From Plasmopara viticola (lineage: Eukaryota; Oomycota; Peronosporomycetes; Peronosporales; Peronosporaceae), in assembly GCA_001695595.3 (NCBI GenBank), contig MBPM02000009.1, positions 930,001 to 994,000 of the forward strand: DNA of 64,000 nt. Reading direction: 5' to 3'. Under the pieces are notes generated by a model, which saw only the letters and a list, made by a program, of their open reading frames with translations, did not search any database and was not told the origin of the DNA. Position 1 is the first letter of the stretch. Every line of letters starts with the position of its first letter. Made by a program: the position numbers and the translations under genes. This document shows, one piece after another, positions 46,331 through 58,400 of the stretch.

Positions 46331-48524
46331 TTAATCATCCGACCAATCTGATGCTTCAGACAAACTCAGAGAATCTTCACGATTTCGAAGTCCGACCATT
46401 TGCTACATTTATGACAAAATCGAAGGGTCATACAAATGTAAAGCGGTCCTGACGAAGCATAATAAAAGCACGCACCGATTCAAAATTTGCAATTGGATTC
46501 TTCACTTCAGTCGCCTTCGGCGGCGGCGGATGGTTTGACCGGACAGAACCTCCTTCTTGCTTCTTTTTAATGTTCCGGATTTGGGCCAGAAAATCATCGC
46601 CATCATTGGACCTGTTGTCGTCCAAAACATGGACACGGCCATCGTCACTGCCATCATCTGACATGGCTAATGTAGGCAGTTTATTGTGATGTCCGTCGTC
46701 CGACGGAGGAGAAGGCGGTGGAGGCTGGACGGGTGGGGTCACCTCCTTTGCGGTCAACACTGTCACGGGCTTTGCGGCAGCCTTTTCGCGCTCGCGCCTT
46801 TGCTCCATTTGATCCTGCTTACCACTAATAGCAGCTTGTCGCCGCAGCATACGCTGCTGCATTTCTTCAGCGATCGTCAGCGGTTTGTTAGCGCTATCTC
46901 CTGTCTTCACGACAGAATCCAACTTTTCTTCGGTTGCGCTCACCTATTGTCGTATTCAACACAAGGTCAGCAAAAAAAGTTTATAGCTAAGCTCGCAAAA
47001 AGCGTTTACTTTTCGAAGCTTGATGTTGGGATTACGAATCTGGTCCAGAAAGCTGATTGCCGTCGGCTGGTCGTCTTTCTTTTCAGAAGTAGCTGGTACT
47101 GGAGGTTTATCCTGTTTAAATAAAGGTGCATTGCCTTGTCAATATGGGAGCGTTAGCGAGCCGATACTAGCATTTTACCTCTTGTGGCGGTGGAGGTGGT
47201 GGTGCATCTTCATCCTCTATATTCGCCATAAGAGGCGGAGGCGGAGGTGGAGCAAAGTCATCTTCCTCATCCCTTTGCTGAGGAGGTGGCGGTGGGGGTG
47301 GAGCATCATCATTTATCTCAATAAGGTCAGTAAAGTCCACTGTAGGTGCTGGCGGAGGTGGTGGAGGACCATCGTCCTGTGGGCCCACTTGAAAATTCTG
47401 CTCAGATGGCTCCTGAGCCATTGGACCTTCCTCGAAATTGGCAATCGCTGGCAAATCTGGCAATGTCTTGTCCTGAAACATGGACGGCGCAATTGACGTA
47501 TTGCTCTCCTGCGCGTACTTGTAATCGGCGATGTTTTCAAGCGGCAAATTCATCGGCAATTTTGCCGACATATCGGGCATTACGCCCATTGAGGGGTGGA
47601 AGTCGTAATTAAGTCCGTGCACAGCCGGCTGACAATTACGACAACATTATTATCAGTCATTTGGAGGCAAGAGACCCACTTTATGCATCGTGTCATCACG
47701 CCACGCACCAGCTCATCTCCGTATTCGATTGTACGCGGAGCCTTGGCCAGCTCTTTTCGTTTCTCTTCTTCCTCTTCATAATCAGTACCGAGCAGATTAT
47801 CCCACGAAGTGTACTAAACAGCACAAAGTCATCGTCACTATGCAAATCTTGTTATGATTCTCATCAGTCTCCTTACCTTTTGATACGGATTTTCCCCAGA
47901 GTTGAACAACAACACGCTGCCCACAGACGGAATGTACTCTGGTAGTCTGCCCAGTCCTTCTTTCTCCATGTCCGCTTCGGGTTGCTGTGTTTTCTGATAC
48001 TCGTTCACCTTTTCAAAAAGCTCCACTACTTCCGCCATGTGTTGCCCCCTGTGTGCTGGTGGGAGTGGCTCGGCCGGCAGGAAGTGCGTGTCATCGTCCG
48101 CATCGGGCACTAGCGGTGGCGCATCAGCGTACGGCTTGTCATGAAACAGTGTCTTTGGTAATGAAAGCTGCTTAGGTGCAGGATATCGGGAGGTAGAGAA
48201 GACAGTTGTAGGTTTGTTGCTTGTGCGGCGCGCCGTGAGCGCGTTGACTTTAGCCTGACACACTTGAATGCGCTTATCTACGGCAGCCACGCGCTCTTTC
48301 TCCTGTGAAACTCTATGTACCAAGCGATTGAATACATCCCCCACTACTGCGTCAAGCTGTGACAGCGCTTTTAACACGTCCTTAGCGACAAATTGCGGCT
48401 GCAGGTCGCCATAGACGCAATCTATCGCGTACACTTGCGATGTCTGCATCGTTGCGGATTGAAGCCAGGAGTGATTGTGCAGGCCATTTTGTGGCAACAG
48501 ATAGCTGGTGGCGCCATACGACAT
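46331..48524 (-). CDS. WASH1: WASH complex subunit 1, Arp2/3 activator
   Basis: Endosomal nucleation-promoting factor of the WASP family. Six exons: 48524-47877, 47813-47709, 47628-47179, 47111-47010, 46943-46476, 46402-46331; 614 residues, all phases agree. The N-terminal WAHD1 region has YAIDCVYGDLQPQFVAKDVL, DAVVGDVFNRLVHRV, AVDKRIQVCQAKVNAL and later SVGSVLLFNSGENPY. A polyproline stretch with several runs of 6-7 Pro spans exon 3 (about 330-400). A WH2-like motif, FLDQIRNPNIKLRKV, lies at about 422-436, and a second FLAQIRNIKKK comes further on. The last short exon supplies the acidic end with the expected Trp (EASDWSDD). Without the last splice the tail would lack that Trp. Only 58 bp separate its start from the CCR4-type gene's stop. 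Confidence 0.93.
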
Positions 48525-48582
48525 ACTATGGTCCGACTTGAAGCGCTAGTTGTTGCAAGAAGGTAAACAATCATCGCATCTA

Positions 48583-50704
48583 TCAGTATCTTCCATTGTT
48601 ATTGGCATTTGCCTTTATACTAAAGTCTAGACACAGAGGAATATGGTCTGAAAGGAATTGGCAGTTGGGCAGCGCTGTTTTTGAATAGCTCTTGAGTACT
48701 TCAGGTGGATGCACCTTGAGCCCGGCGAACGGTGTTAATGTCTCTGGTGTGTACCATACATAGTCCACAACGCCTGTCCAGTGACCTATAGCAAGCAACA
48801 CCGTCTCGGTTTTAGGCCCATGATAATCCCGTCGCATGAGCTGTTTGAAAAAAACACACCTGTGTAGTTTGTGTACTCTGGTTCAGCACCAAAAACTGAG
48901 GCATATGCACTGGCAAAGCCAATGTTGTGCTCCAGGTCCAGTGAAGCATAGATGTTTGCAAGCTGAATCGGTGGATATTGAATATCGGGGTGGTCAAGCG
49001 GAACATGATTGTGCGTCATAAATTCGTACACAGCGCTAGTCGGTTCACTGTTAAAATCACCACATAAGATTGTGGGCAAGTTACGACCTAATGTCACCCG
49101 CTCAAGCTGTCGAAAGGTAAAGCCAACACAAAATGAGGTCAGCACGTCAAGAAATTTTTAATAATTAATAAATTACCTGCTTTGCAAGCATATTTGTCTG
49201 CCACATCTTGACATCTGGAAACTTTGGATTGGAAAAAATGTGCACATTTGCAATACAAATCAACGGCCCCGACTGTGACTTCCGAGAAACAACTTCGTTA
49301 TTTGCGGGAACGACCTCTAATACTGCAATCTGCGCCACATTATCGCGCTGAAGTCGCTGCCGCATCTTGTTGAGTGTTGACAAAAAAATTTCACGCGCGG
49401 CCATAGACGGACCCTGATAGTCTAAATCGTACTCCGTCTGAACCTGCTTGAGAAAGCTGTTTGCGAGCTCATTGAAGTCGACCGGATACCGCTCCTTTAG
49501 AATGAATCGGTTTCGCTTGTAAAACAATGCACAGCCATCCACCTTGCCTTCTAAACCCATCGATTCCCGTGATTTCTTCAAATACCAGCCTTCGTAACCC
49601 TGCTCTTCCATCACTGGAGCAAAGAAGCTTTTATAGTGGTCGCCTTGTACTTCCTGGAGACAAAGAATGTCGGCATTGTACAATTGCAACTCACGCTTCA
49701 GTAATTCTCTTCGAAAAGACCAGCTGAGCGCCCAATACGGGCAGTATGGATACATCTGTCGCGTTGCGTAAATTTCGGCCAGGACATTGTAAGTAAGCAC
49801 GCGAAAGATGCCAATTTGCCGCAGCCTTGGTGTCAATCTCTCTTCGTTCACGTTCGCTAGCATCTGTCGCTTTGGTGGCATTGGTGGAACTTTGGTCAGA
49901 ACACAAACATCACTTTGAGCACACAGAAAACACAATACAGTCCAAAAGAAGAGTGAGCTAGCCAAAGAGCACACACTTACACGGCAACACAAGCCCAGTA
50001 TCGACAATCTTGGTCAACACGCCGCCGCCAACTCGCTTGGTGGCCTTACACTCTACTCGAATTACGTGGCCCACGTCCTCAGCGTTAGGTGTGTACGACC
50101 GACTGTTAGACAAGAGCGGCACGGGCGTGAGAAACTCAAGTCTCGACCAAACAGGTCAGCGACACGGTTCCTACTTTATTTCTTGCACCTTGACCCAAGA
50201 CTCCTTCGGTTGCGGGCAAAACGTCTCGATATTGTGCAATTGCGATTTCCATGGACAAACATCTTTTTCTTGCTTGACCAACACTTGCGTGTTGTGCATT
50301 TCTTTGTGCTTGTGCCAGACCAAGCGGAAGCAGTCAGAGCTACAGAAGCACGAGTGCTCCCGTGCGATACCAAGTCTACAGCACTGGACGCATTCAATCT
50401 TGGCTACAAGCAGCAGTACATTACCAGCTCCGTCACTGGCGTGGCGCATGCACTCTCTATTGGCACACGCCCATCGCATGGAGGATTTGTACCAATGAAA
50501 TTCCATGTCTACATCTTTGTCGTCAATATCACCTTCTCCAGAGCGAAAAAATGCGTGCGTCATCATCTTGCAGCCCTCCACCGGCTGATCCACTCGCAAT
50601 GAGATCTTGCCCTCTCCGTGAATTGGGGATCCTTTAGCTGGCGACAATGAGCGTGGCGTTCGCACTAATGAAGGGGATGGTAACTTTGGACAGCGCTTGT
50701 TCAT
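48583..50704 (-). CDS. CCR4-type deadenylase (CNOT6 family) with N-terminal zinc finger
   Basis: Poly(A)-shortening exonuclease of the CCR4-NOT complex. Five exons: 50704-50189, 50134-49981, 49889-49177, 49106-48860, 48785-48583; 610 residues with consistent phases. Residues 80-137 form a Cys/His cluster (CANREC, then ECVQCCRLG, FCSSDCFRLVWHKHKEMH) like the MYND-type finger of plant CCR4a/b. A linker with SYTPNAEDVGHV, also plant-like, precedes the endonuclease/exonuclease/phosphatase domain. Catalytic signatures there are LTYNVLAE, ILCLQEVQGD, ILCGDFNSEP and LSDHIPL. Yeast/animal leucine-rich repeats are absent. The last intron (48859-48786) was placed to restore TNYTG-HWTGVVDYVWYT. Confidence 0.93.
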
Positions 50705-53700
50705 GTAAAAGTATTCTACATTGCAATAAACGGTGGGTCACAAGGGAGTATGTGAGCATCTAGACGCTGTTTGAAAGCTTCTGCAAGGGCATTTGACAAC
50801 CACGTTGGCTGCTTCCGCTACTTGCAAGATGCAAAACACACAGACACGTCGTAATTTACGCTTAGACGCACCGTTTGGCAATATGTGATTCCGCGGGCAT
50901 TCAAAGTACTCGAAAGTACGCTTCGGACGAGTTCCGAGCCACCGGTACCGACGAAATACAATTCTATGTACCGGAGAGCAAAGACACCGTGCTAGAGGAT
51001 GTATTCACGCGTATAGCTGTTGAGGATGGTTAAGCAAGGTCGGGAGACGCGCACGGGCGGCGGGAGCCGGCGCCTGGTAAGCTTGAGGCGAGGGTCGTTT
51101 TGGCCAAAGCAGTAATTCATCAGTATAGAGCGACAATGATTGGTCGAAAGAATGTCGCTTCAACGTTATTAGGAGACTTATTATCTTAAGCACCAAATTT
51201 TCGCAATTAGTGCCTCGTGATATTACTCGCTCACATCTGTGCTCAACGGACTGCAATTGCAGTGAACACTGAAAAAAAGTCTTCAACTTGGCATGTGGTG
51301 CCGATTTTAGTTCGAAATCGTCTGACAATAAACACAAGACAAAATGCGCATTGCCTCGAAGCCAAATCAAATGCGCGCGGATAATTTATAGAAGGTCCTT
51401 CACATGAATTCTTGCGATTGTGATGCTTAGGAATGTACGCCGCAGATGTTGATCGTCATATTATTTTGTTATGCTCTCATCCTTGTCGCTCAAAAATTAC
51501 ACAGAATTTGTCGTTGATGCAAAACCATTAAGTGAAAGGACTTACGTGGTTAAGCAAACTCAGCTATAGGACGTTAAGGAGTATGTCATGTTTAATTGTC
51601 AGGCGATCGTTTGATGGACACGTGTGTACATAGCTTTGGCTTGCCTTGGAGTGCTGCAGGCTAAGCACTACATGCGATAATTTCGTTTTGAAATGCTCCA
51701 AACAGCATAGTAATTAGTATTCTTTGTCTTCTAAGTTGCTGTTTTATCATGGCTATTACAAGAATACTAGCTTCCTTGATCTATGCAAAATCATTCGTCT
51801 TCAAACAGGAGAATTGTGAAATTAGCAGTGGGACGCACTCGGGCTGTAAGAATGGGATGTCAAGTCCTCAATGAACGTGAGAAATAAAGGTTGACCCTCT
51901 TAAATGTGTATAGTGCAGCCTTCAATGTAAACCCTTTGGAGTAGGGCGTTCTCAAGTACTTACCGCTCCCAAAGTATACTGCTGGACGTGCTTGTCGCTG
52001 TAAAGAGTGAATTTTATGCTTTCATTCGTGTTCGGTGTTTTTCCTATGCACTGTAAAACGTACTTTCAGAAAAGAAGTTGAGCAACAAGTTCTTTCTTGA
52101 CTAAGTGCTTGTACAAGTGCCGTTGCTCGATTCAGCTTATTACAATTATGAGTTTGCTGCCACTTTGCATTCAGCTATCGAGCCAAGAATGTCGGTTACG
52201 AGCGCGAAATCATCGACTTCTATGCCGATCGTTACCTGTTCGGCAAGAAAAACCCAAGAGCTCATAGTAATGGCTGTTGTCTCAAGAAGAATTTAGCGTG
52301 AGATCGTTCTTGCGTCAAGCTCTTCTATCGTTTCTAATCAGAAGTGGCTCTCTGGACACCACAACCAGCGTGTATTAACTAGAATACAGCATATCCCTAA
52401 ACGGTTTCAAGATCGCTGAGACAAAGCGCTACGTACGCTGCTTTTAAGAACACATCCGTTATATCAAAATGTCCATAATACCCATTCTTTATGGTACTTC
52501 GTTGCCGTTGTGGTTTTCATGTTCTCGCGGACATATGCTACCCGTTTGCGGAATTTTGTTGCCTGCAGCCGGTAGTTCTATGTGTCACACTTGTAGAAAA
52601 AATTTACTACAGCTATTCTTGCATTGTCGGGAGTCGAGGCTGCCAGAAAAACTCATCTACCTTCTCATAAAAGGCTTAGAAAGACGTCATCACGGCTTCC
52701 TTCGTGAAGACTTTAGTGCCTTCGATATCTACAATACTGGTTTCGGGCTTGTACTAGCCAAGATTTCCATTAAAGGAGCCGTGCATACTACAGGGGTGCA
52801 AGTATGACTCCAAAGCTCTATCGCCTATTTTCAGGATTGTAGTGCGCAGTGCTGCTTCATTTAGGGCTTGTGTGCTTTGCAAAACTAGGATTCAGTCATA
52901 CTATTTCGTGTCAAGACCAAGAAATAACTTTGAGTTGCCAGACGCCTCACAATCACAACTTGTTTTGGTTCGACACAAGAGGCGTCCATATTCGTAAGCA
53001 GATCCAAATCGATTTATGTATCTTGATATCTCGTAAAGCATCGGTCAGCCTCCACTATTGTTTGTCGACGCGCAAAATTTCGCAACACGTTAGTGCCTGT
53101 TAAGATTTGAATGGGTTCTACTACCCTAACACGTTTGCCTGTACTACTACCAGTCCATCGTTATTATAATTTTTTATTTTTTCAAGAGCTGTCAATTACT
53201 TAGATATTGAGTTTACATAGTATTTACAAGTCGATTATAACGTGGAACTTCCTCTAGTCAAGCGCTCCACTTATGCTGCTTACCAGCCTTTCCCTAGCTT
53301 TGAGAGCGAGACATCTTTTACCTGTTTTTAGAGGGACAAAAATCTCATACGTCCATCTCCTTCAAGGATTCATGGATTAGCCCTGACTCAGCAGATCAGC
53401 TTCTTTTGGTTCTATAGTATCGAATTCATCCTATCCATGGCAATTCATTAGAGCAAGTTTGTTAAGACTGCACTTCTTTCGAAAAGCTTTTTAAGCGCCT
53501 TTTTTGTTGTTGCGAGCGGCACTTAAGCTGAGTGCGACCGTAACCCTGGCTTGTTCGAAAAATTGAGCCTTGGCGATGGAGATTGCTAGCTACCAGAGCA
53601 GAAACATGAAATTTACGTGTGAGTACTAAAGCGTAAGAGCCAGTGGCTCTTAGCTAGACGCGGCATTTGAAGAAACGTCACGTCTAACTGATCATATATG

Positions 53701-54790
53701 TGTGTTCCAAAAGCGCAAAACACTCCGTTAGAATTGCCCAGCTTATGACTCATTCGTTTTATTAAACTCGTGCTAGCATCATGCTCGCTCGACGTTCACA
53801 AACAAGACCTTATTCGTAAAATTTATTACCTCACTTGTTAAAAATGGGAAGTTGTGTTTTTTCTTCCAGTTGAAAATATGTGTTAGCCACAATGGCTTAC
53901 ACTCGGCTCTGCTACTTGAGCTTGTACTGTCTGATTCCTCAACCATAGAGTAAATTCGTCAAGTTCGAACTTCATGAAGCGGTTCAGCTGCTCGATCGCA
54001 GTGAGGATTGTAAATGAAGCTTGAAGACTGTACATCTTCCGAGCAGCGCGGATTTCATGTTCAAAGGATGCAAAAAAGTAACTTAACCTATTTTGGAGCC
54101 TTGTGAGACAGCAAATATACATAGTATTGGCTACTTAATTCTCAATTGTGACGCAAAAAGAAATGAGGGAAGCCACACGAGCTTTTATGAACGACGATTG
54201 GCTATGTGTGATCTCAAGGGGATGACCGTGTACAGTTTAGAAATCAAGTATTTTATCGCACCTATTACTTAGTAAAAGTACTATATTTTAAACAAAAACT
54301 GTTTTTATATCGAGATATCCCAATTTATAGGTTGGTGTAATTACTAATAGGGGCTTTTCGTGAATCAAAAGCAATCATTCTAAGAAGGCTGCTTTCTACC
54401 AAAGCTAAATCTTACCGCAAAAGCTCGATTTTCTGGATCGAAGCGCTACAGATAGTAGCAAGACATCATGTAACTAATCAATAGAAAGCAAAAGCGCTTA
54501 CTTTCCATCTATTTCCGGTATTTTTTCCGCAAAAACTCATGTTAACCGCTTCGGCGAGACACTGCGGCTGTGTAAGGTCCGTTCCCGCAAGCAGGCACTC
54601 ACATTGTTTCTTGAGATGACTAGGTTAACTAATTCTATAGCCCACTTTGTGCAACAAGTCTTTGCATGAAGGCAACTTTCATGTTAAAAATTGCTGAAGG
54701 TAATCGGAAAAAATAACAAATCATGGAGCACGATTTTACTGGCTTGCACACTAAGGTAATTTGAAGGATGTCTTAACTAGGATAAAACAT
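50705..54790. other. Gene-poor stretch
   Basis: About 4 kb with short frames only; the longest (minus 51370-51005; plus 52469-52807) show no motif or splice support. The first 200 bp should hold the deadenylase promoter. Confidence 0.4.
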
Positions 54791-55421
54791 TATTTTTAGG
54801 GAAATGATACCGGGCAGGCACTTTTCGCTAACGGGCAGGCACTAATGTTCTGTACGAATTCAATTGATTGGCATTTCTTCTCTGTGATTGGCTGGAGGGT
54901 TAATTCCCAGTCTTGATATTAATTCTCATATGCTACACCAACCTCAGATGCAACTTTTCCCAAAACTACTTTTCGACGTTAAAACCGCGACTTTCCACGC
55001 AACTTTGACGTATTCTTAGTTGCGTGGAAAGTCATATATTTCCCTGTAGGAAAAACGCCTAAGATGTAACCGATGTATATGCGACGAACATGCTTATCAA
55101 GTGCTAACGCACATTCGAGTCCTCAATGACTAGCTCGCAATTGTCGTCTCGCTTAGCGATTGAGCACCTGAAGTAGACCCTCCATGTATTTACACGCCAT
55201 TTCTTTCCAGAAGTAAAGGAAACTATCAACGCCCCGCGCTTTCGGGACGGACCCTTATGATACAATTATCATAGCTAAGCAACCGCTTCATTTTCCGTAG
55301 AAGTTTTAATTCTTCTGTAGCCTAGAAATTATGATAGAAAGCCAATCAGTTCAATTTATATAAACATTAGTGCCTGCCCGTTAGCGAGAAGTGCCTGCCC
55401 GATATCATTTCCCTATTTTTA
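54791..55421. mobile_element. MITE with 51-bp TIRs and 8-bp target duplication
   Basis: Element 54799-55413 (615 bp) is flanked by identical TATTTTTA copies (54791-54798 and 55414-55421). Its ends are inverted repeats of 51 bp (54799-54849 against 55363-55413) with two mismatches, beginning GGGAAATGAT. Each TIR contains GGGCAGGCACT twice. No transposase frame is present, so it is non-autonomous. An 8-bp duplication fits hAT, P or Merlin types; the GGG terminus leaves the superfamily open. Confidence 0.93.
54989..55033. repeat. Internal hairpin of the MITE
   Basis: GACTTTCCACGCAAC (54989-55003) is exactly reverse-complemented at 55019-55033 across a 15-base loop. It could be a nested foldback or a remnant of an older TIR. 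Confidence 0.9.
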
Positions 55422-58400
55422 TTACTAAGAATCTTTGGTATGGTCTAAAACTTAAATGTATTACACCACTTTTTGATTTGCAGTCTGATGCGCGTTTAAA
55501 TTCCTAAGGTCTAAACAATTGCATACTTTTTCGCCGCCGGAAAATTGTATACCTTTCGGCACATTCATCCGTGCAGAGTGCTAAAAAGTATTGTCACATC
55601 TGGTTGCACTAGTGGTCAATCCTACGTCTACGCAGATACGTCTTTGTCCACCTAAGCCCTCGCGAAGGGTCTGGATTACATTTCCTCATTCTTTCAACAT
55701 TCAGTCCGCGTTGCTCAGAAGCCGTGTCAGTCTCCACAGGCCTAAGAATGTGGCTATATTTTCAGCCATTTCTGCTGCCAAGCAGCTAAAGACTTCAGCT
55801 TTACGAACAAAGTGTCTGCTCTAGAACTCAGGCAACAAAGGCTTTGGTATCCCCGATCGCAGTGTCTATTGTGAAGTTAAAGTCAGTAAGTTGCGGTTTT
55901 ACCTTTTAAAGGAAAGTAAATGATAAGCTTCTCTCTTATATTAAAAGCAGAGATGGCCTCTGAAACAAATTTTGTCACGTAGCACGTGGCGTTAGTACTC
56001 TCTTACCTTCAATGCAGGGCCAAAAATTGGAAAATCAATCGTGATTGAGAGCAACAGAAAGAAATCATTTTTGATCATGAGACTTTATGGAAGTCCCCAA
56101 TTTTGCGATCAATCTGGGTGTAAATCTTAAAACTTTTGACTGCACACTTCCTTGATGTTTATACTTATAGGAGTATGAAGTGATTCTCAACATGATTTGG
56201 CTAAAAGATGTACGAGCCTCGCTTTTGTTGGCGGGAAAAGCCATGGATGCTCAAATTCGGAAAACGTAGCTTTAGTGCGTCATATCTTCGCCTTTGGAAC
56301 GCGCACAGCTCTTTAAAGAATCCAGTGCTAGTATACGTTTGAACAGAAAATAAGAGGTATCGAAGGTTCCGCTGGCAGAACCGTCCACTAAATATGCTGA
56401 AAAGTGATCGCTCTAATTGTAGGTATCAATTGCAGATAACAAAGCTCCGCAGGCAAATAGCCTATGCCTGCTGTCAAATAACATAAGTTCGCCAGCGGAC
56501 AGCATAGCCTTTTTGGCAGATAGCATGAGTCGGTAAGAGCAAAGTTTTACATGTGAGTAATGTCGCATGACCAATTGCTGTTAGCAATGTACCCCTAGCG
56601 GGCAACATATTTCCACAAGCGGGTAGCTTAAATCCGCTTGGCAAGAGAGAGTGCAAAAAATTCACAATAATCGCGGTATTTAGAGTTTAATTTTGGAGCG
56701 AGTATGCAATCTAAGTTAGGTCTCATATTGTCACCAACAAGCTGACGACGAAGTACCATCGGCAGGGTTTTTTAAGCTCAATCGGCTGTTTTTGAACAGT
56801 GGGTGTGCCCATATCAAGGATATGTAAAAGCTCCTTAACTTTGAAGCGCTTAAAGTCACTGAGCTTTAAGCTAAGCCTGAAGCCGGAAGCACCTCAGAGT
56901 TAGTATTTTTGCAGATTGAAGTCCCTCGTGAGAAACCGAATGCAAGTTTTGGTTTAGACGAAAAAAATCTTGTAGGCAGGCTTTGCTGCGCATCCAAGGA
57001 TTCGTTATGCCATTTTTTCAGGGAATCCGTAGATGTCAACGATACTATTTTAAAGGATTTAGACACGGTCGACCTCATATAAGGGAAAAAGTACGATGTC
57101 ACTACTCTCTTTAAGCAATGTAGCTCTAGTGATGCCTACTACTCCAAAAGGCAAAGATGTGGCATAGTGCGCGAGCCAAAAGCTCTACACCCGTCGCCAA
57201 ATTGCTTTGCTTAGGGAGCAAAAGTAATGTGGCGACTAGCTCATACATATAGTAATCAAAACAGCGCAATATATACATATAATTGCACAATTGCCCATGC
57301 GATCAACATCTTCGAGTGCACGTTGTCTAGCTGATAGCCACATACTTTTAGATTCAAATCAAAGCAATTAATCAACCCCATTTGGAAAATTGTTGCAGCC
57401 TTTACGGACTTTCTCGTGAACATGCTTTGATATTTATTTGTCTAAAATTGATTTGAACATTTTCAGTCAAACCAAGAGACACTTCGGGTCACTAAAGGCA
57501 TGTTCGAAATTATATGGACCGACGACATTTATGCTGAACCCGATCAATTTGACATCCTACATTTATTGCAGTGTCAAGTTTAGCCACTTATCAAGCCTTT
57601 AGGTATTGTATGCAACAAGCTAGGTCTGTATGTGCGATTTATTGCTGTTATCGATTTATAGAAAGCCAACATAGTAAAAACTTCTTCAACGGAAGAATCT
57701 ATTTTTTTCTAATTATATCCTTTGAGGAAGATACTGTGTCACCCGTAATGTTTTGTGTTGCTTACAGACGCATCGATAACGCCATGACATGAGCATTTTT
57801 CCCTCAATTTGACTTCTTCAGACAAATAAACTCTTAGAATCGAGGCCCTTTTCTATCGGAGAATCAGCATTAGCAATTGTACTGCTGGGAGCGGATAATA
57901 AATAGGAAAAGTGAATAGTAGTTCACAATGGTTGTTTTGCAAAATATTCGAAAGGTAGCCTCGTTGTGACGCGTTCTCATGTTACAATCTCAACAGCTTC
58001 TTGCTGTATCTTAGGTCAGCTCGATACATATTTTCAGAGCAACAAGCCGTTTGAAGGAAGGATTTTTGCTAGCCTAATAAAATTTAACGACTCCCATGCT
58101 AAATTTGACTCATGGGACGGTTTGTAGTGTTGTGTAAGCTGGCGCATTTTTGAAATTAACGTGGGTGTACACATACAATGGTAGGGCCGAATGAGCCTAT
58201 TAAAAAAAGCTTTTACGAAGCCTTTAGACTGCAACAGATTTCAACAACAATTGGTCGATAGAGCTTGTATTAAACTGTCTTAATTTATTCGACAGCACCA
58301 ATCAATTTGCCGATTAAGGCTGTGCTGACGCAGAAATTCAATACGAGCAGGTTATACAAAATGAGCATGGCCAATAATAAAGTACAAACAAATCTGGTCT

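Noticed and set aside
48788..48865. A 26-bp intron ending at CAG near 48842 in the deadenylase gene
   Set aside because: Too short for an intron and gives the wrong phase; the 74-bp intron 48859-48786 restores the conserved domain.
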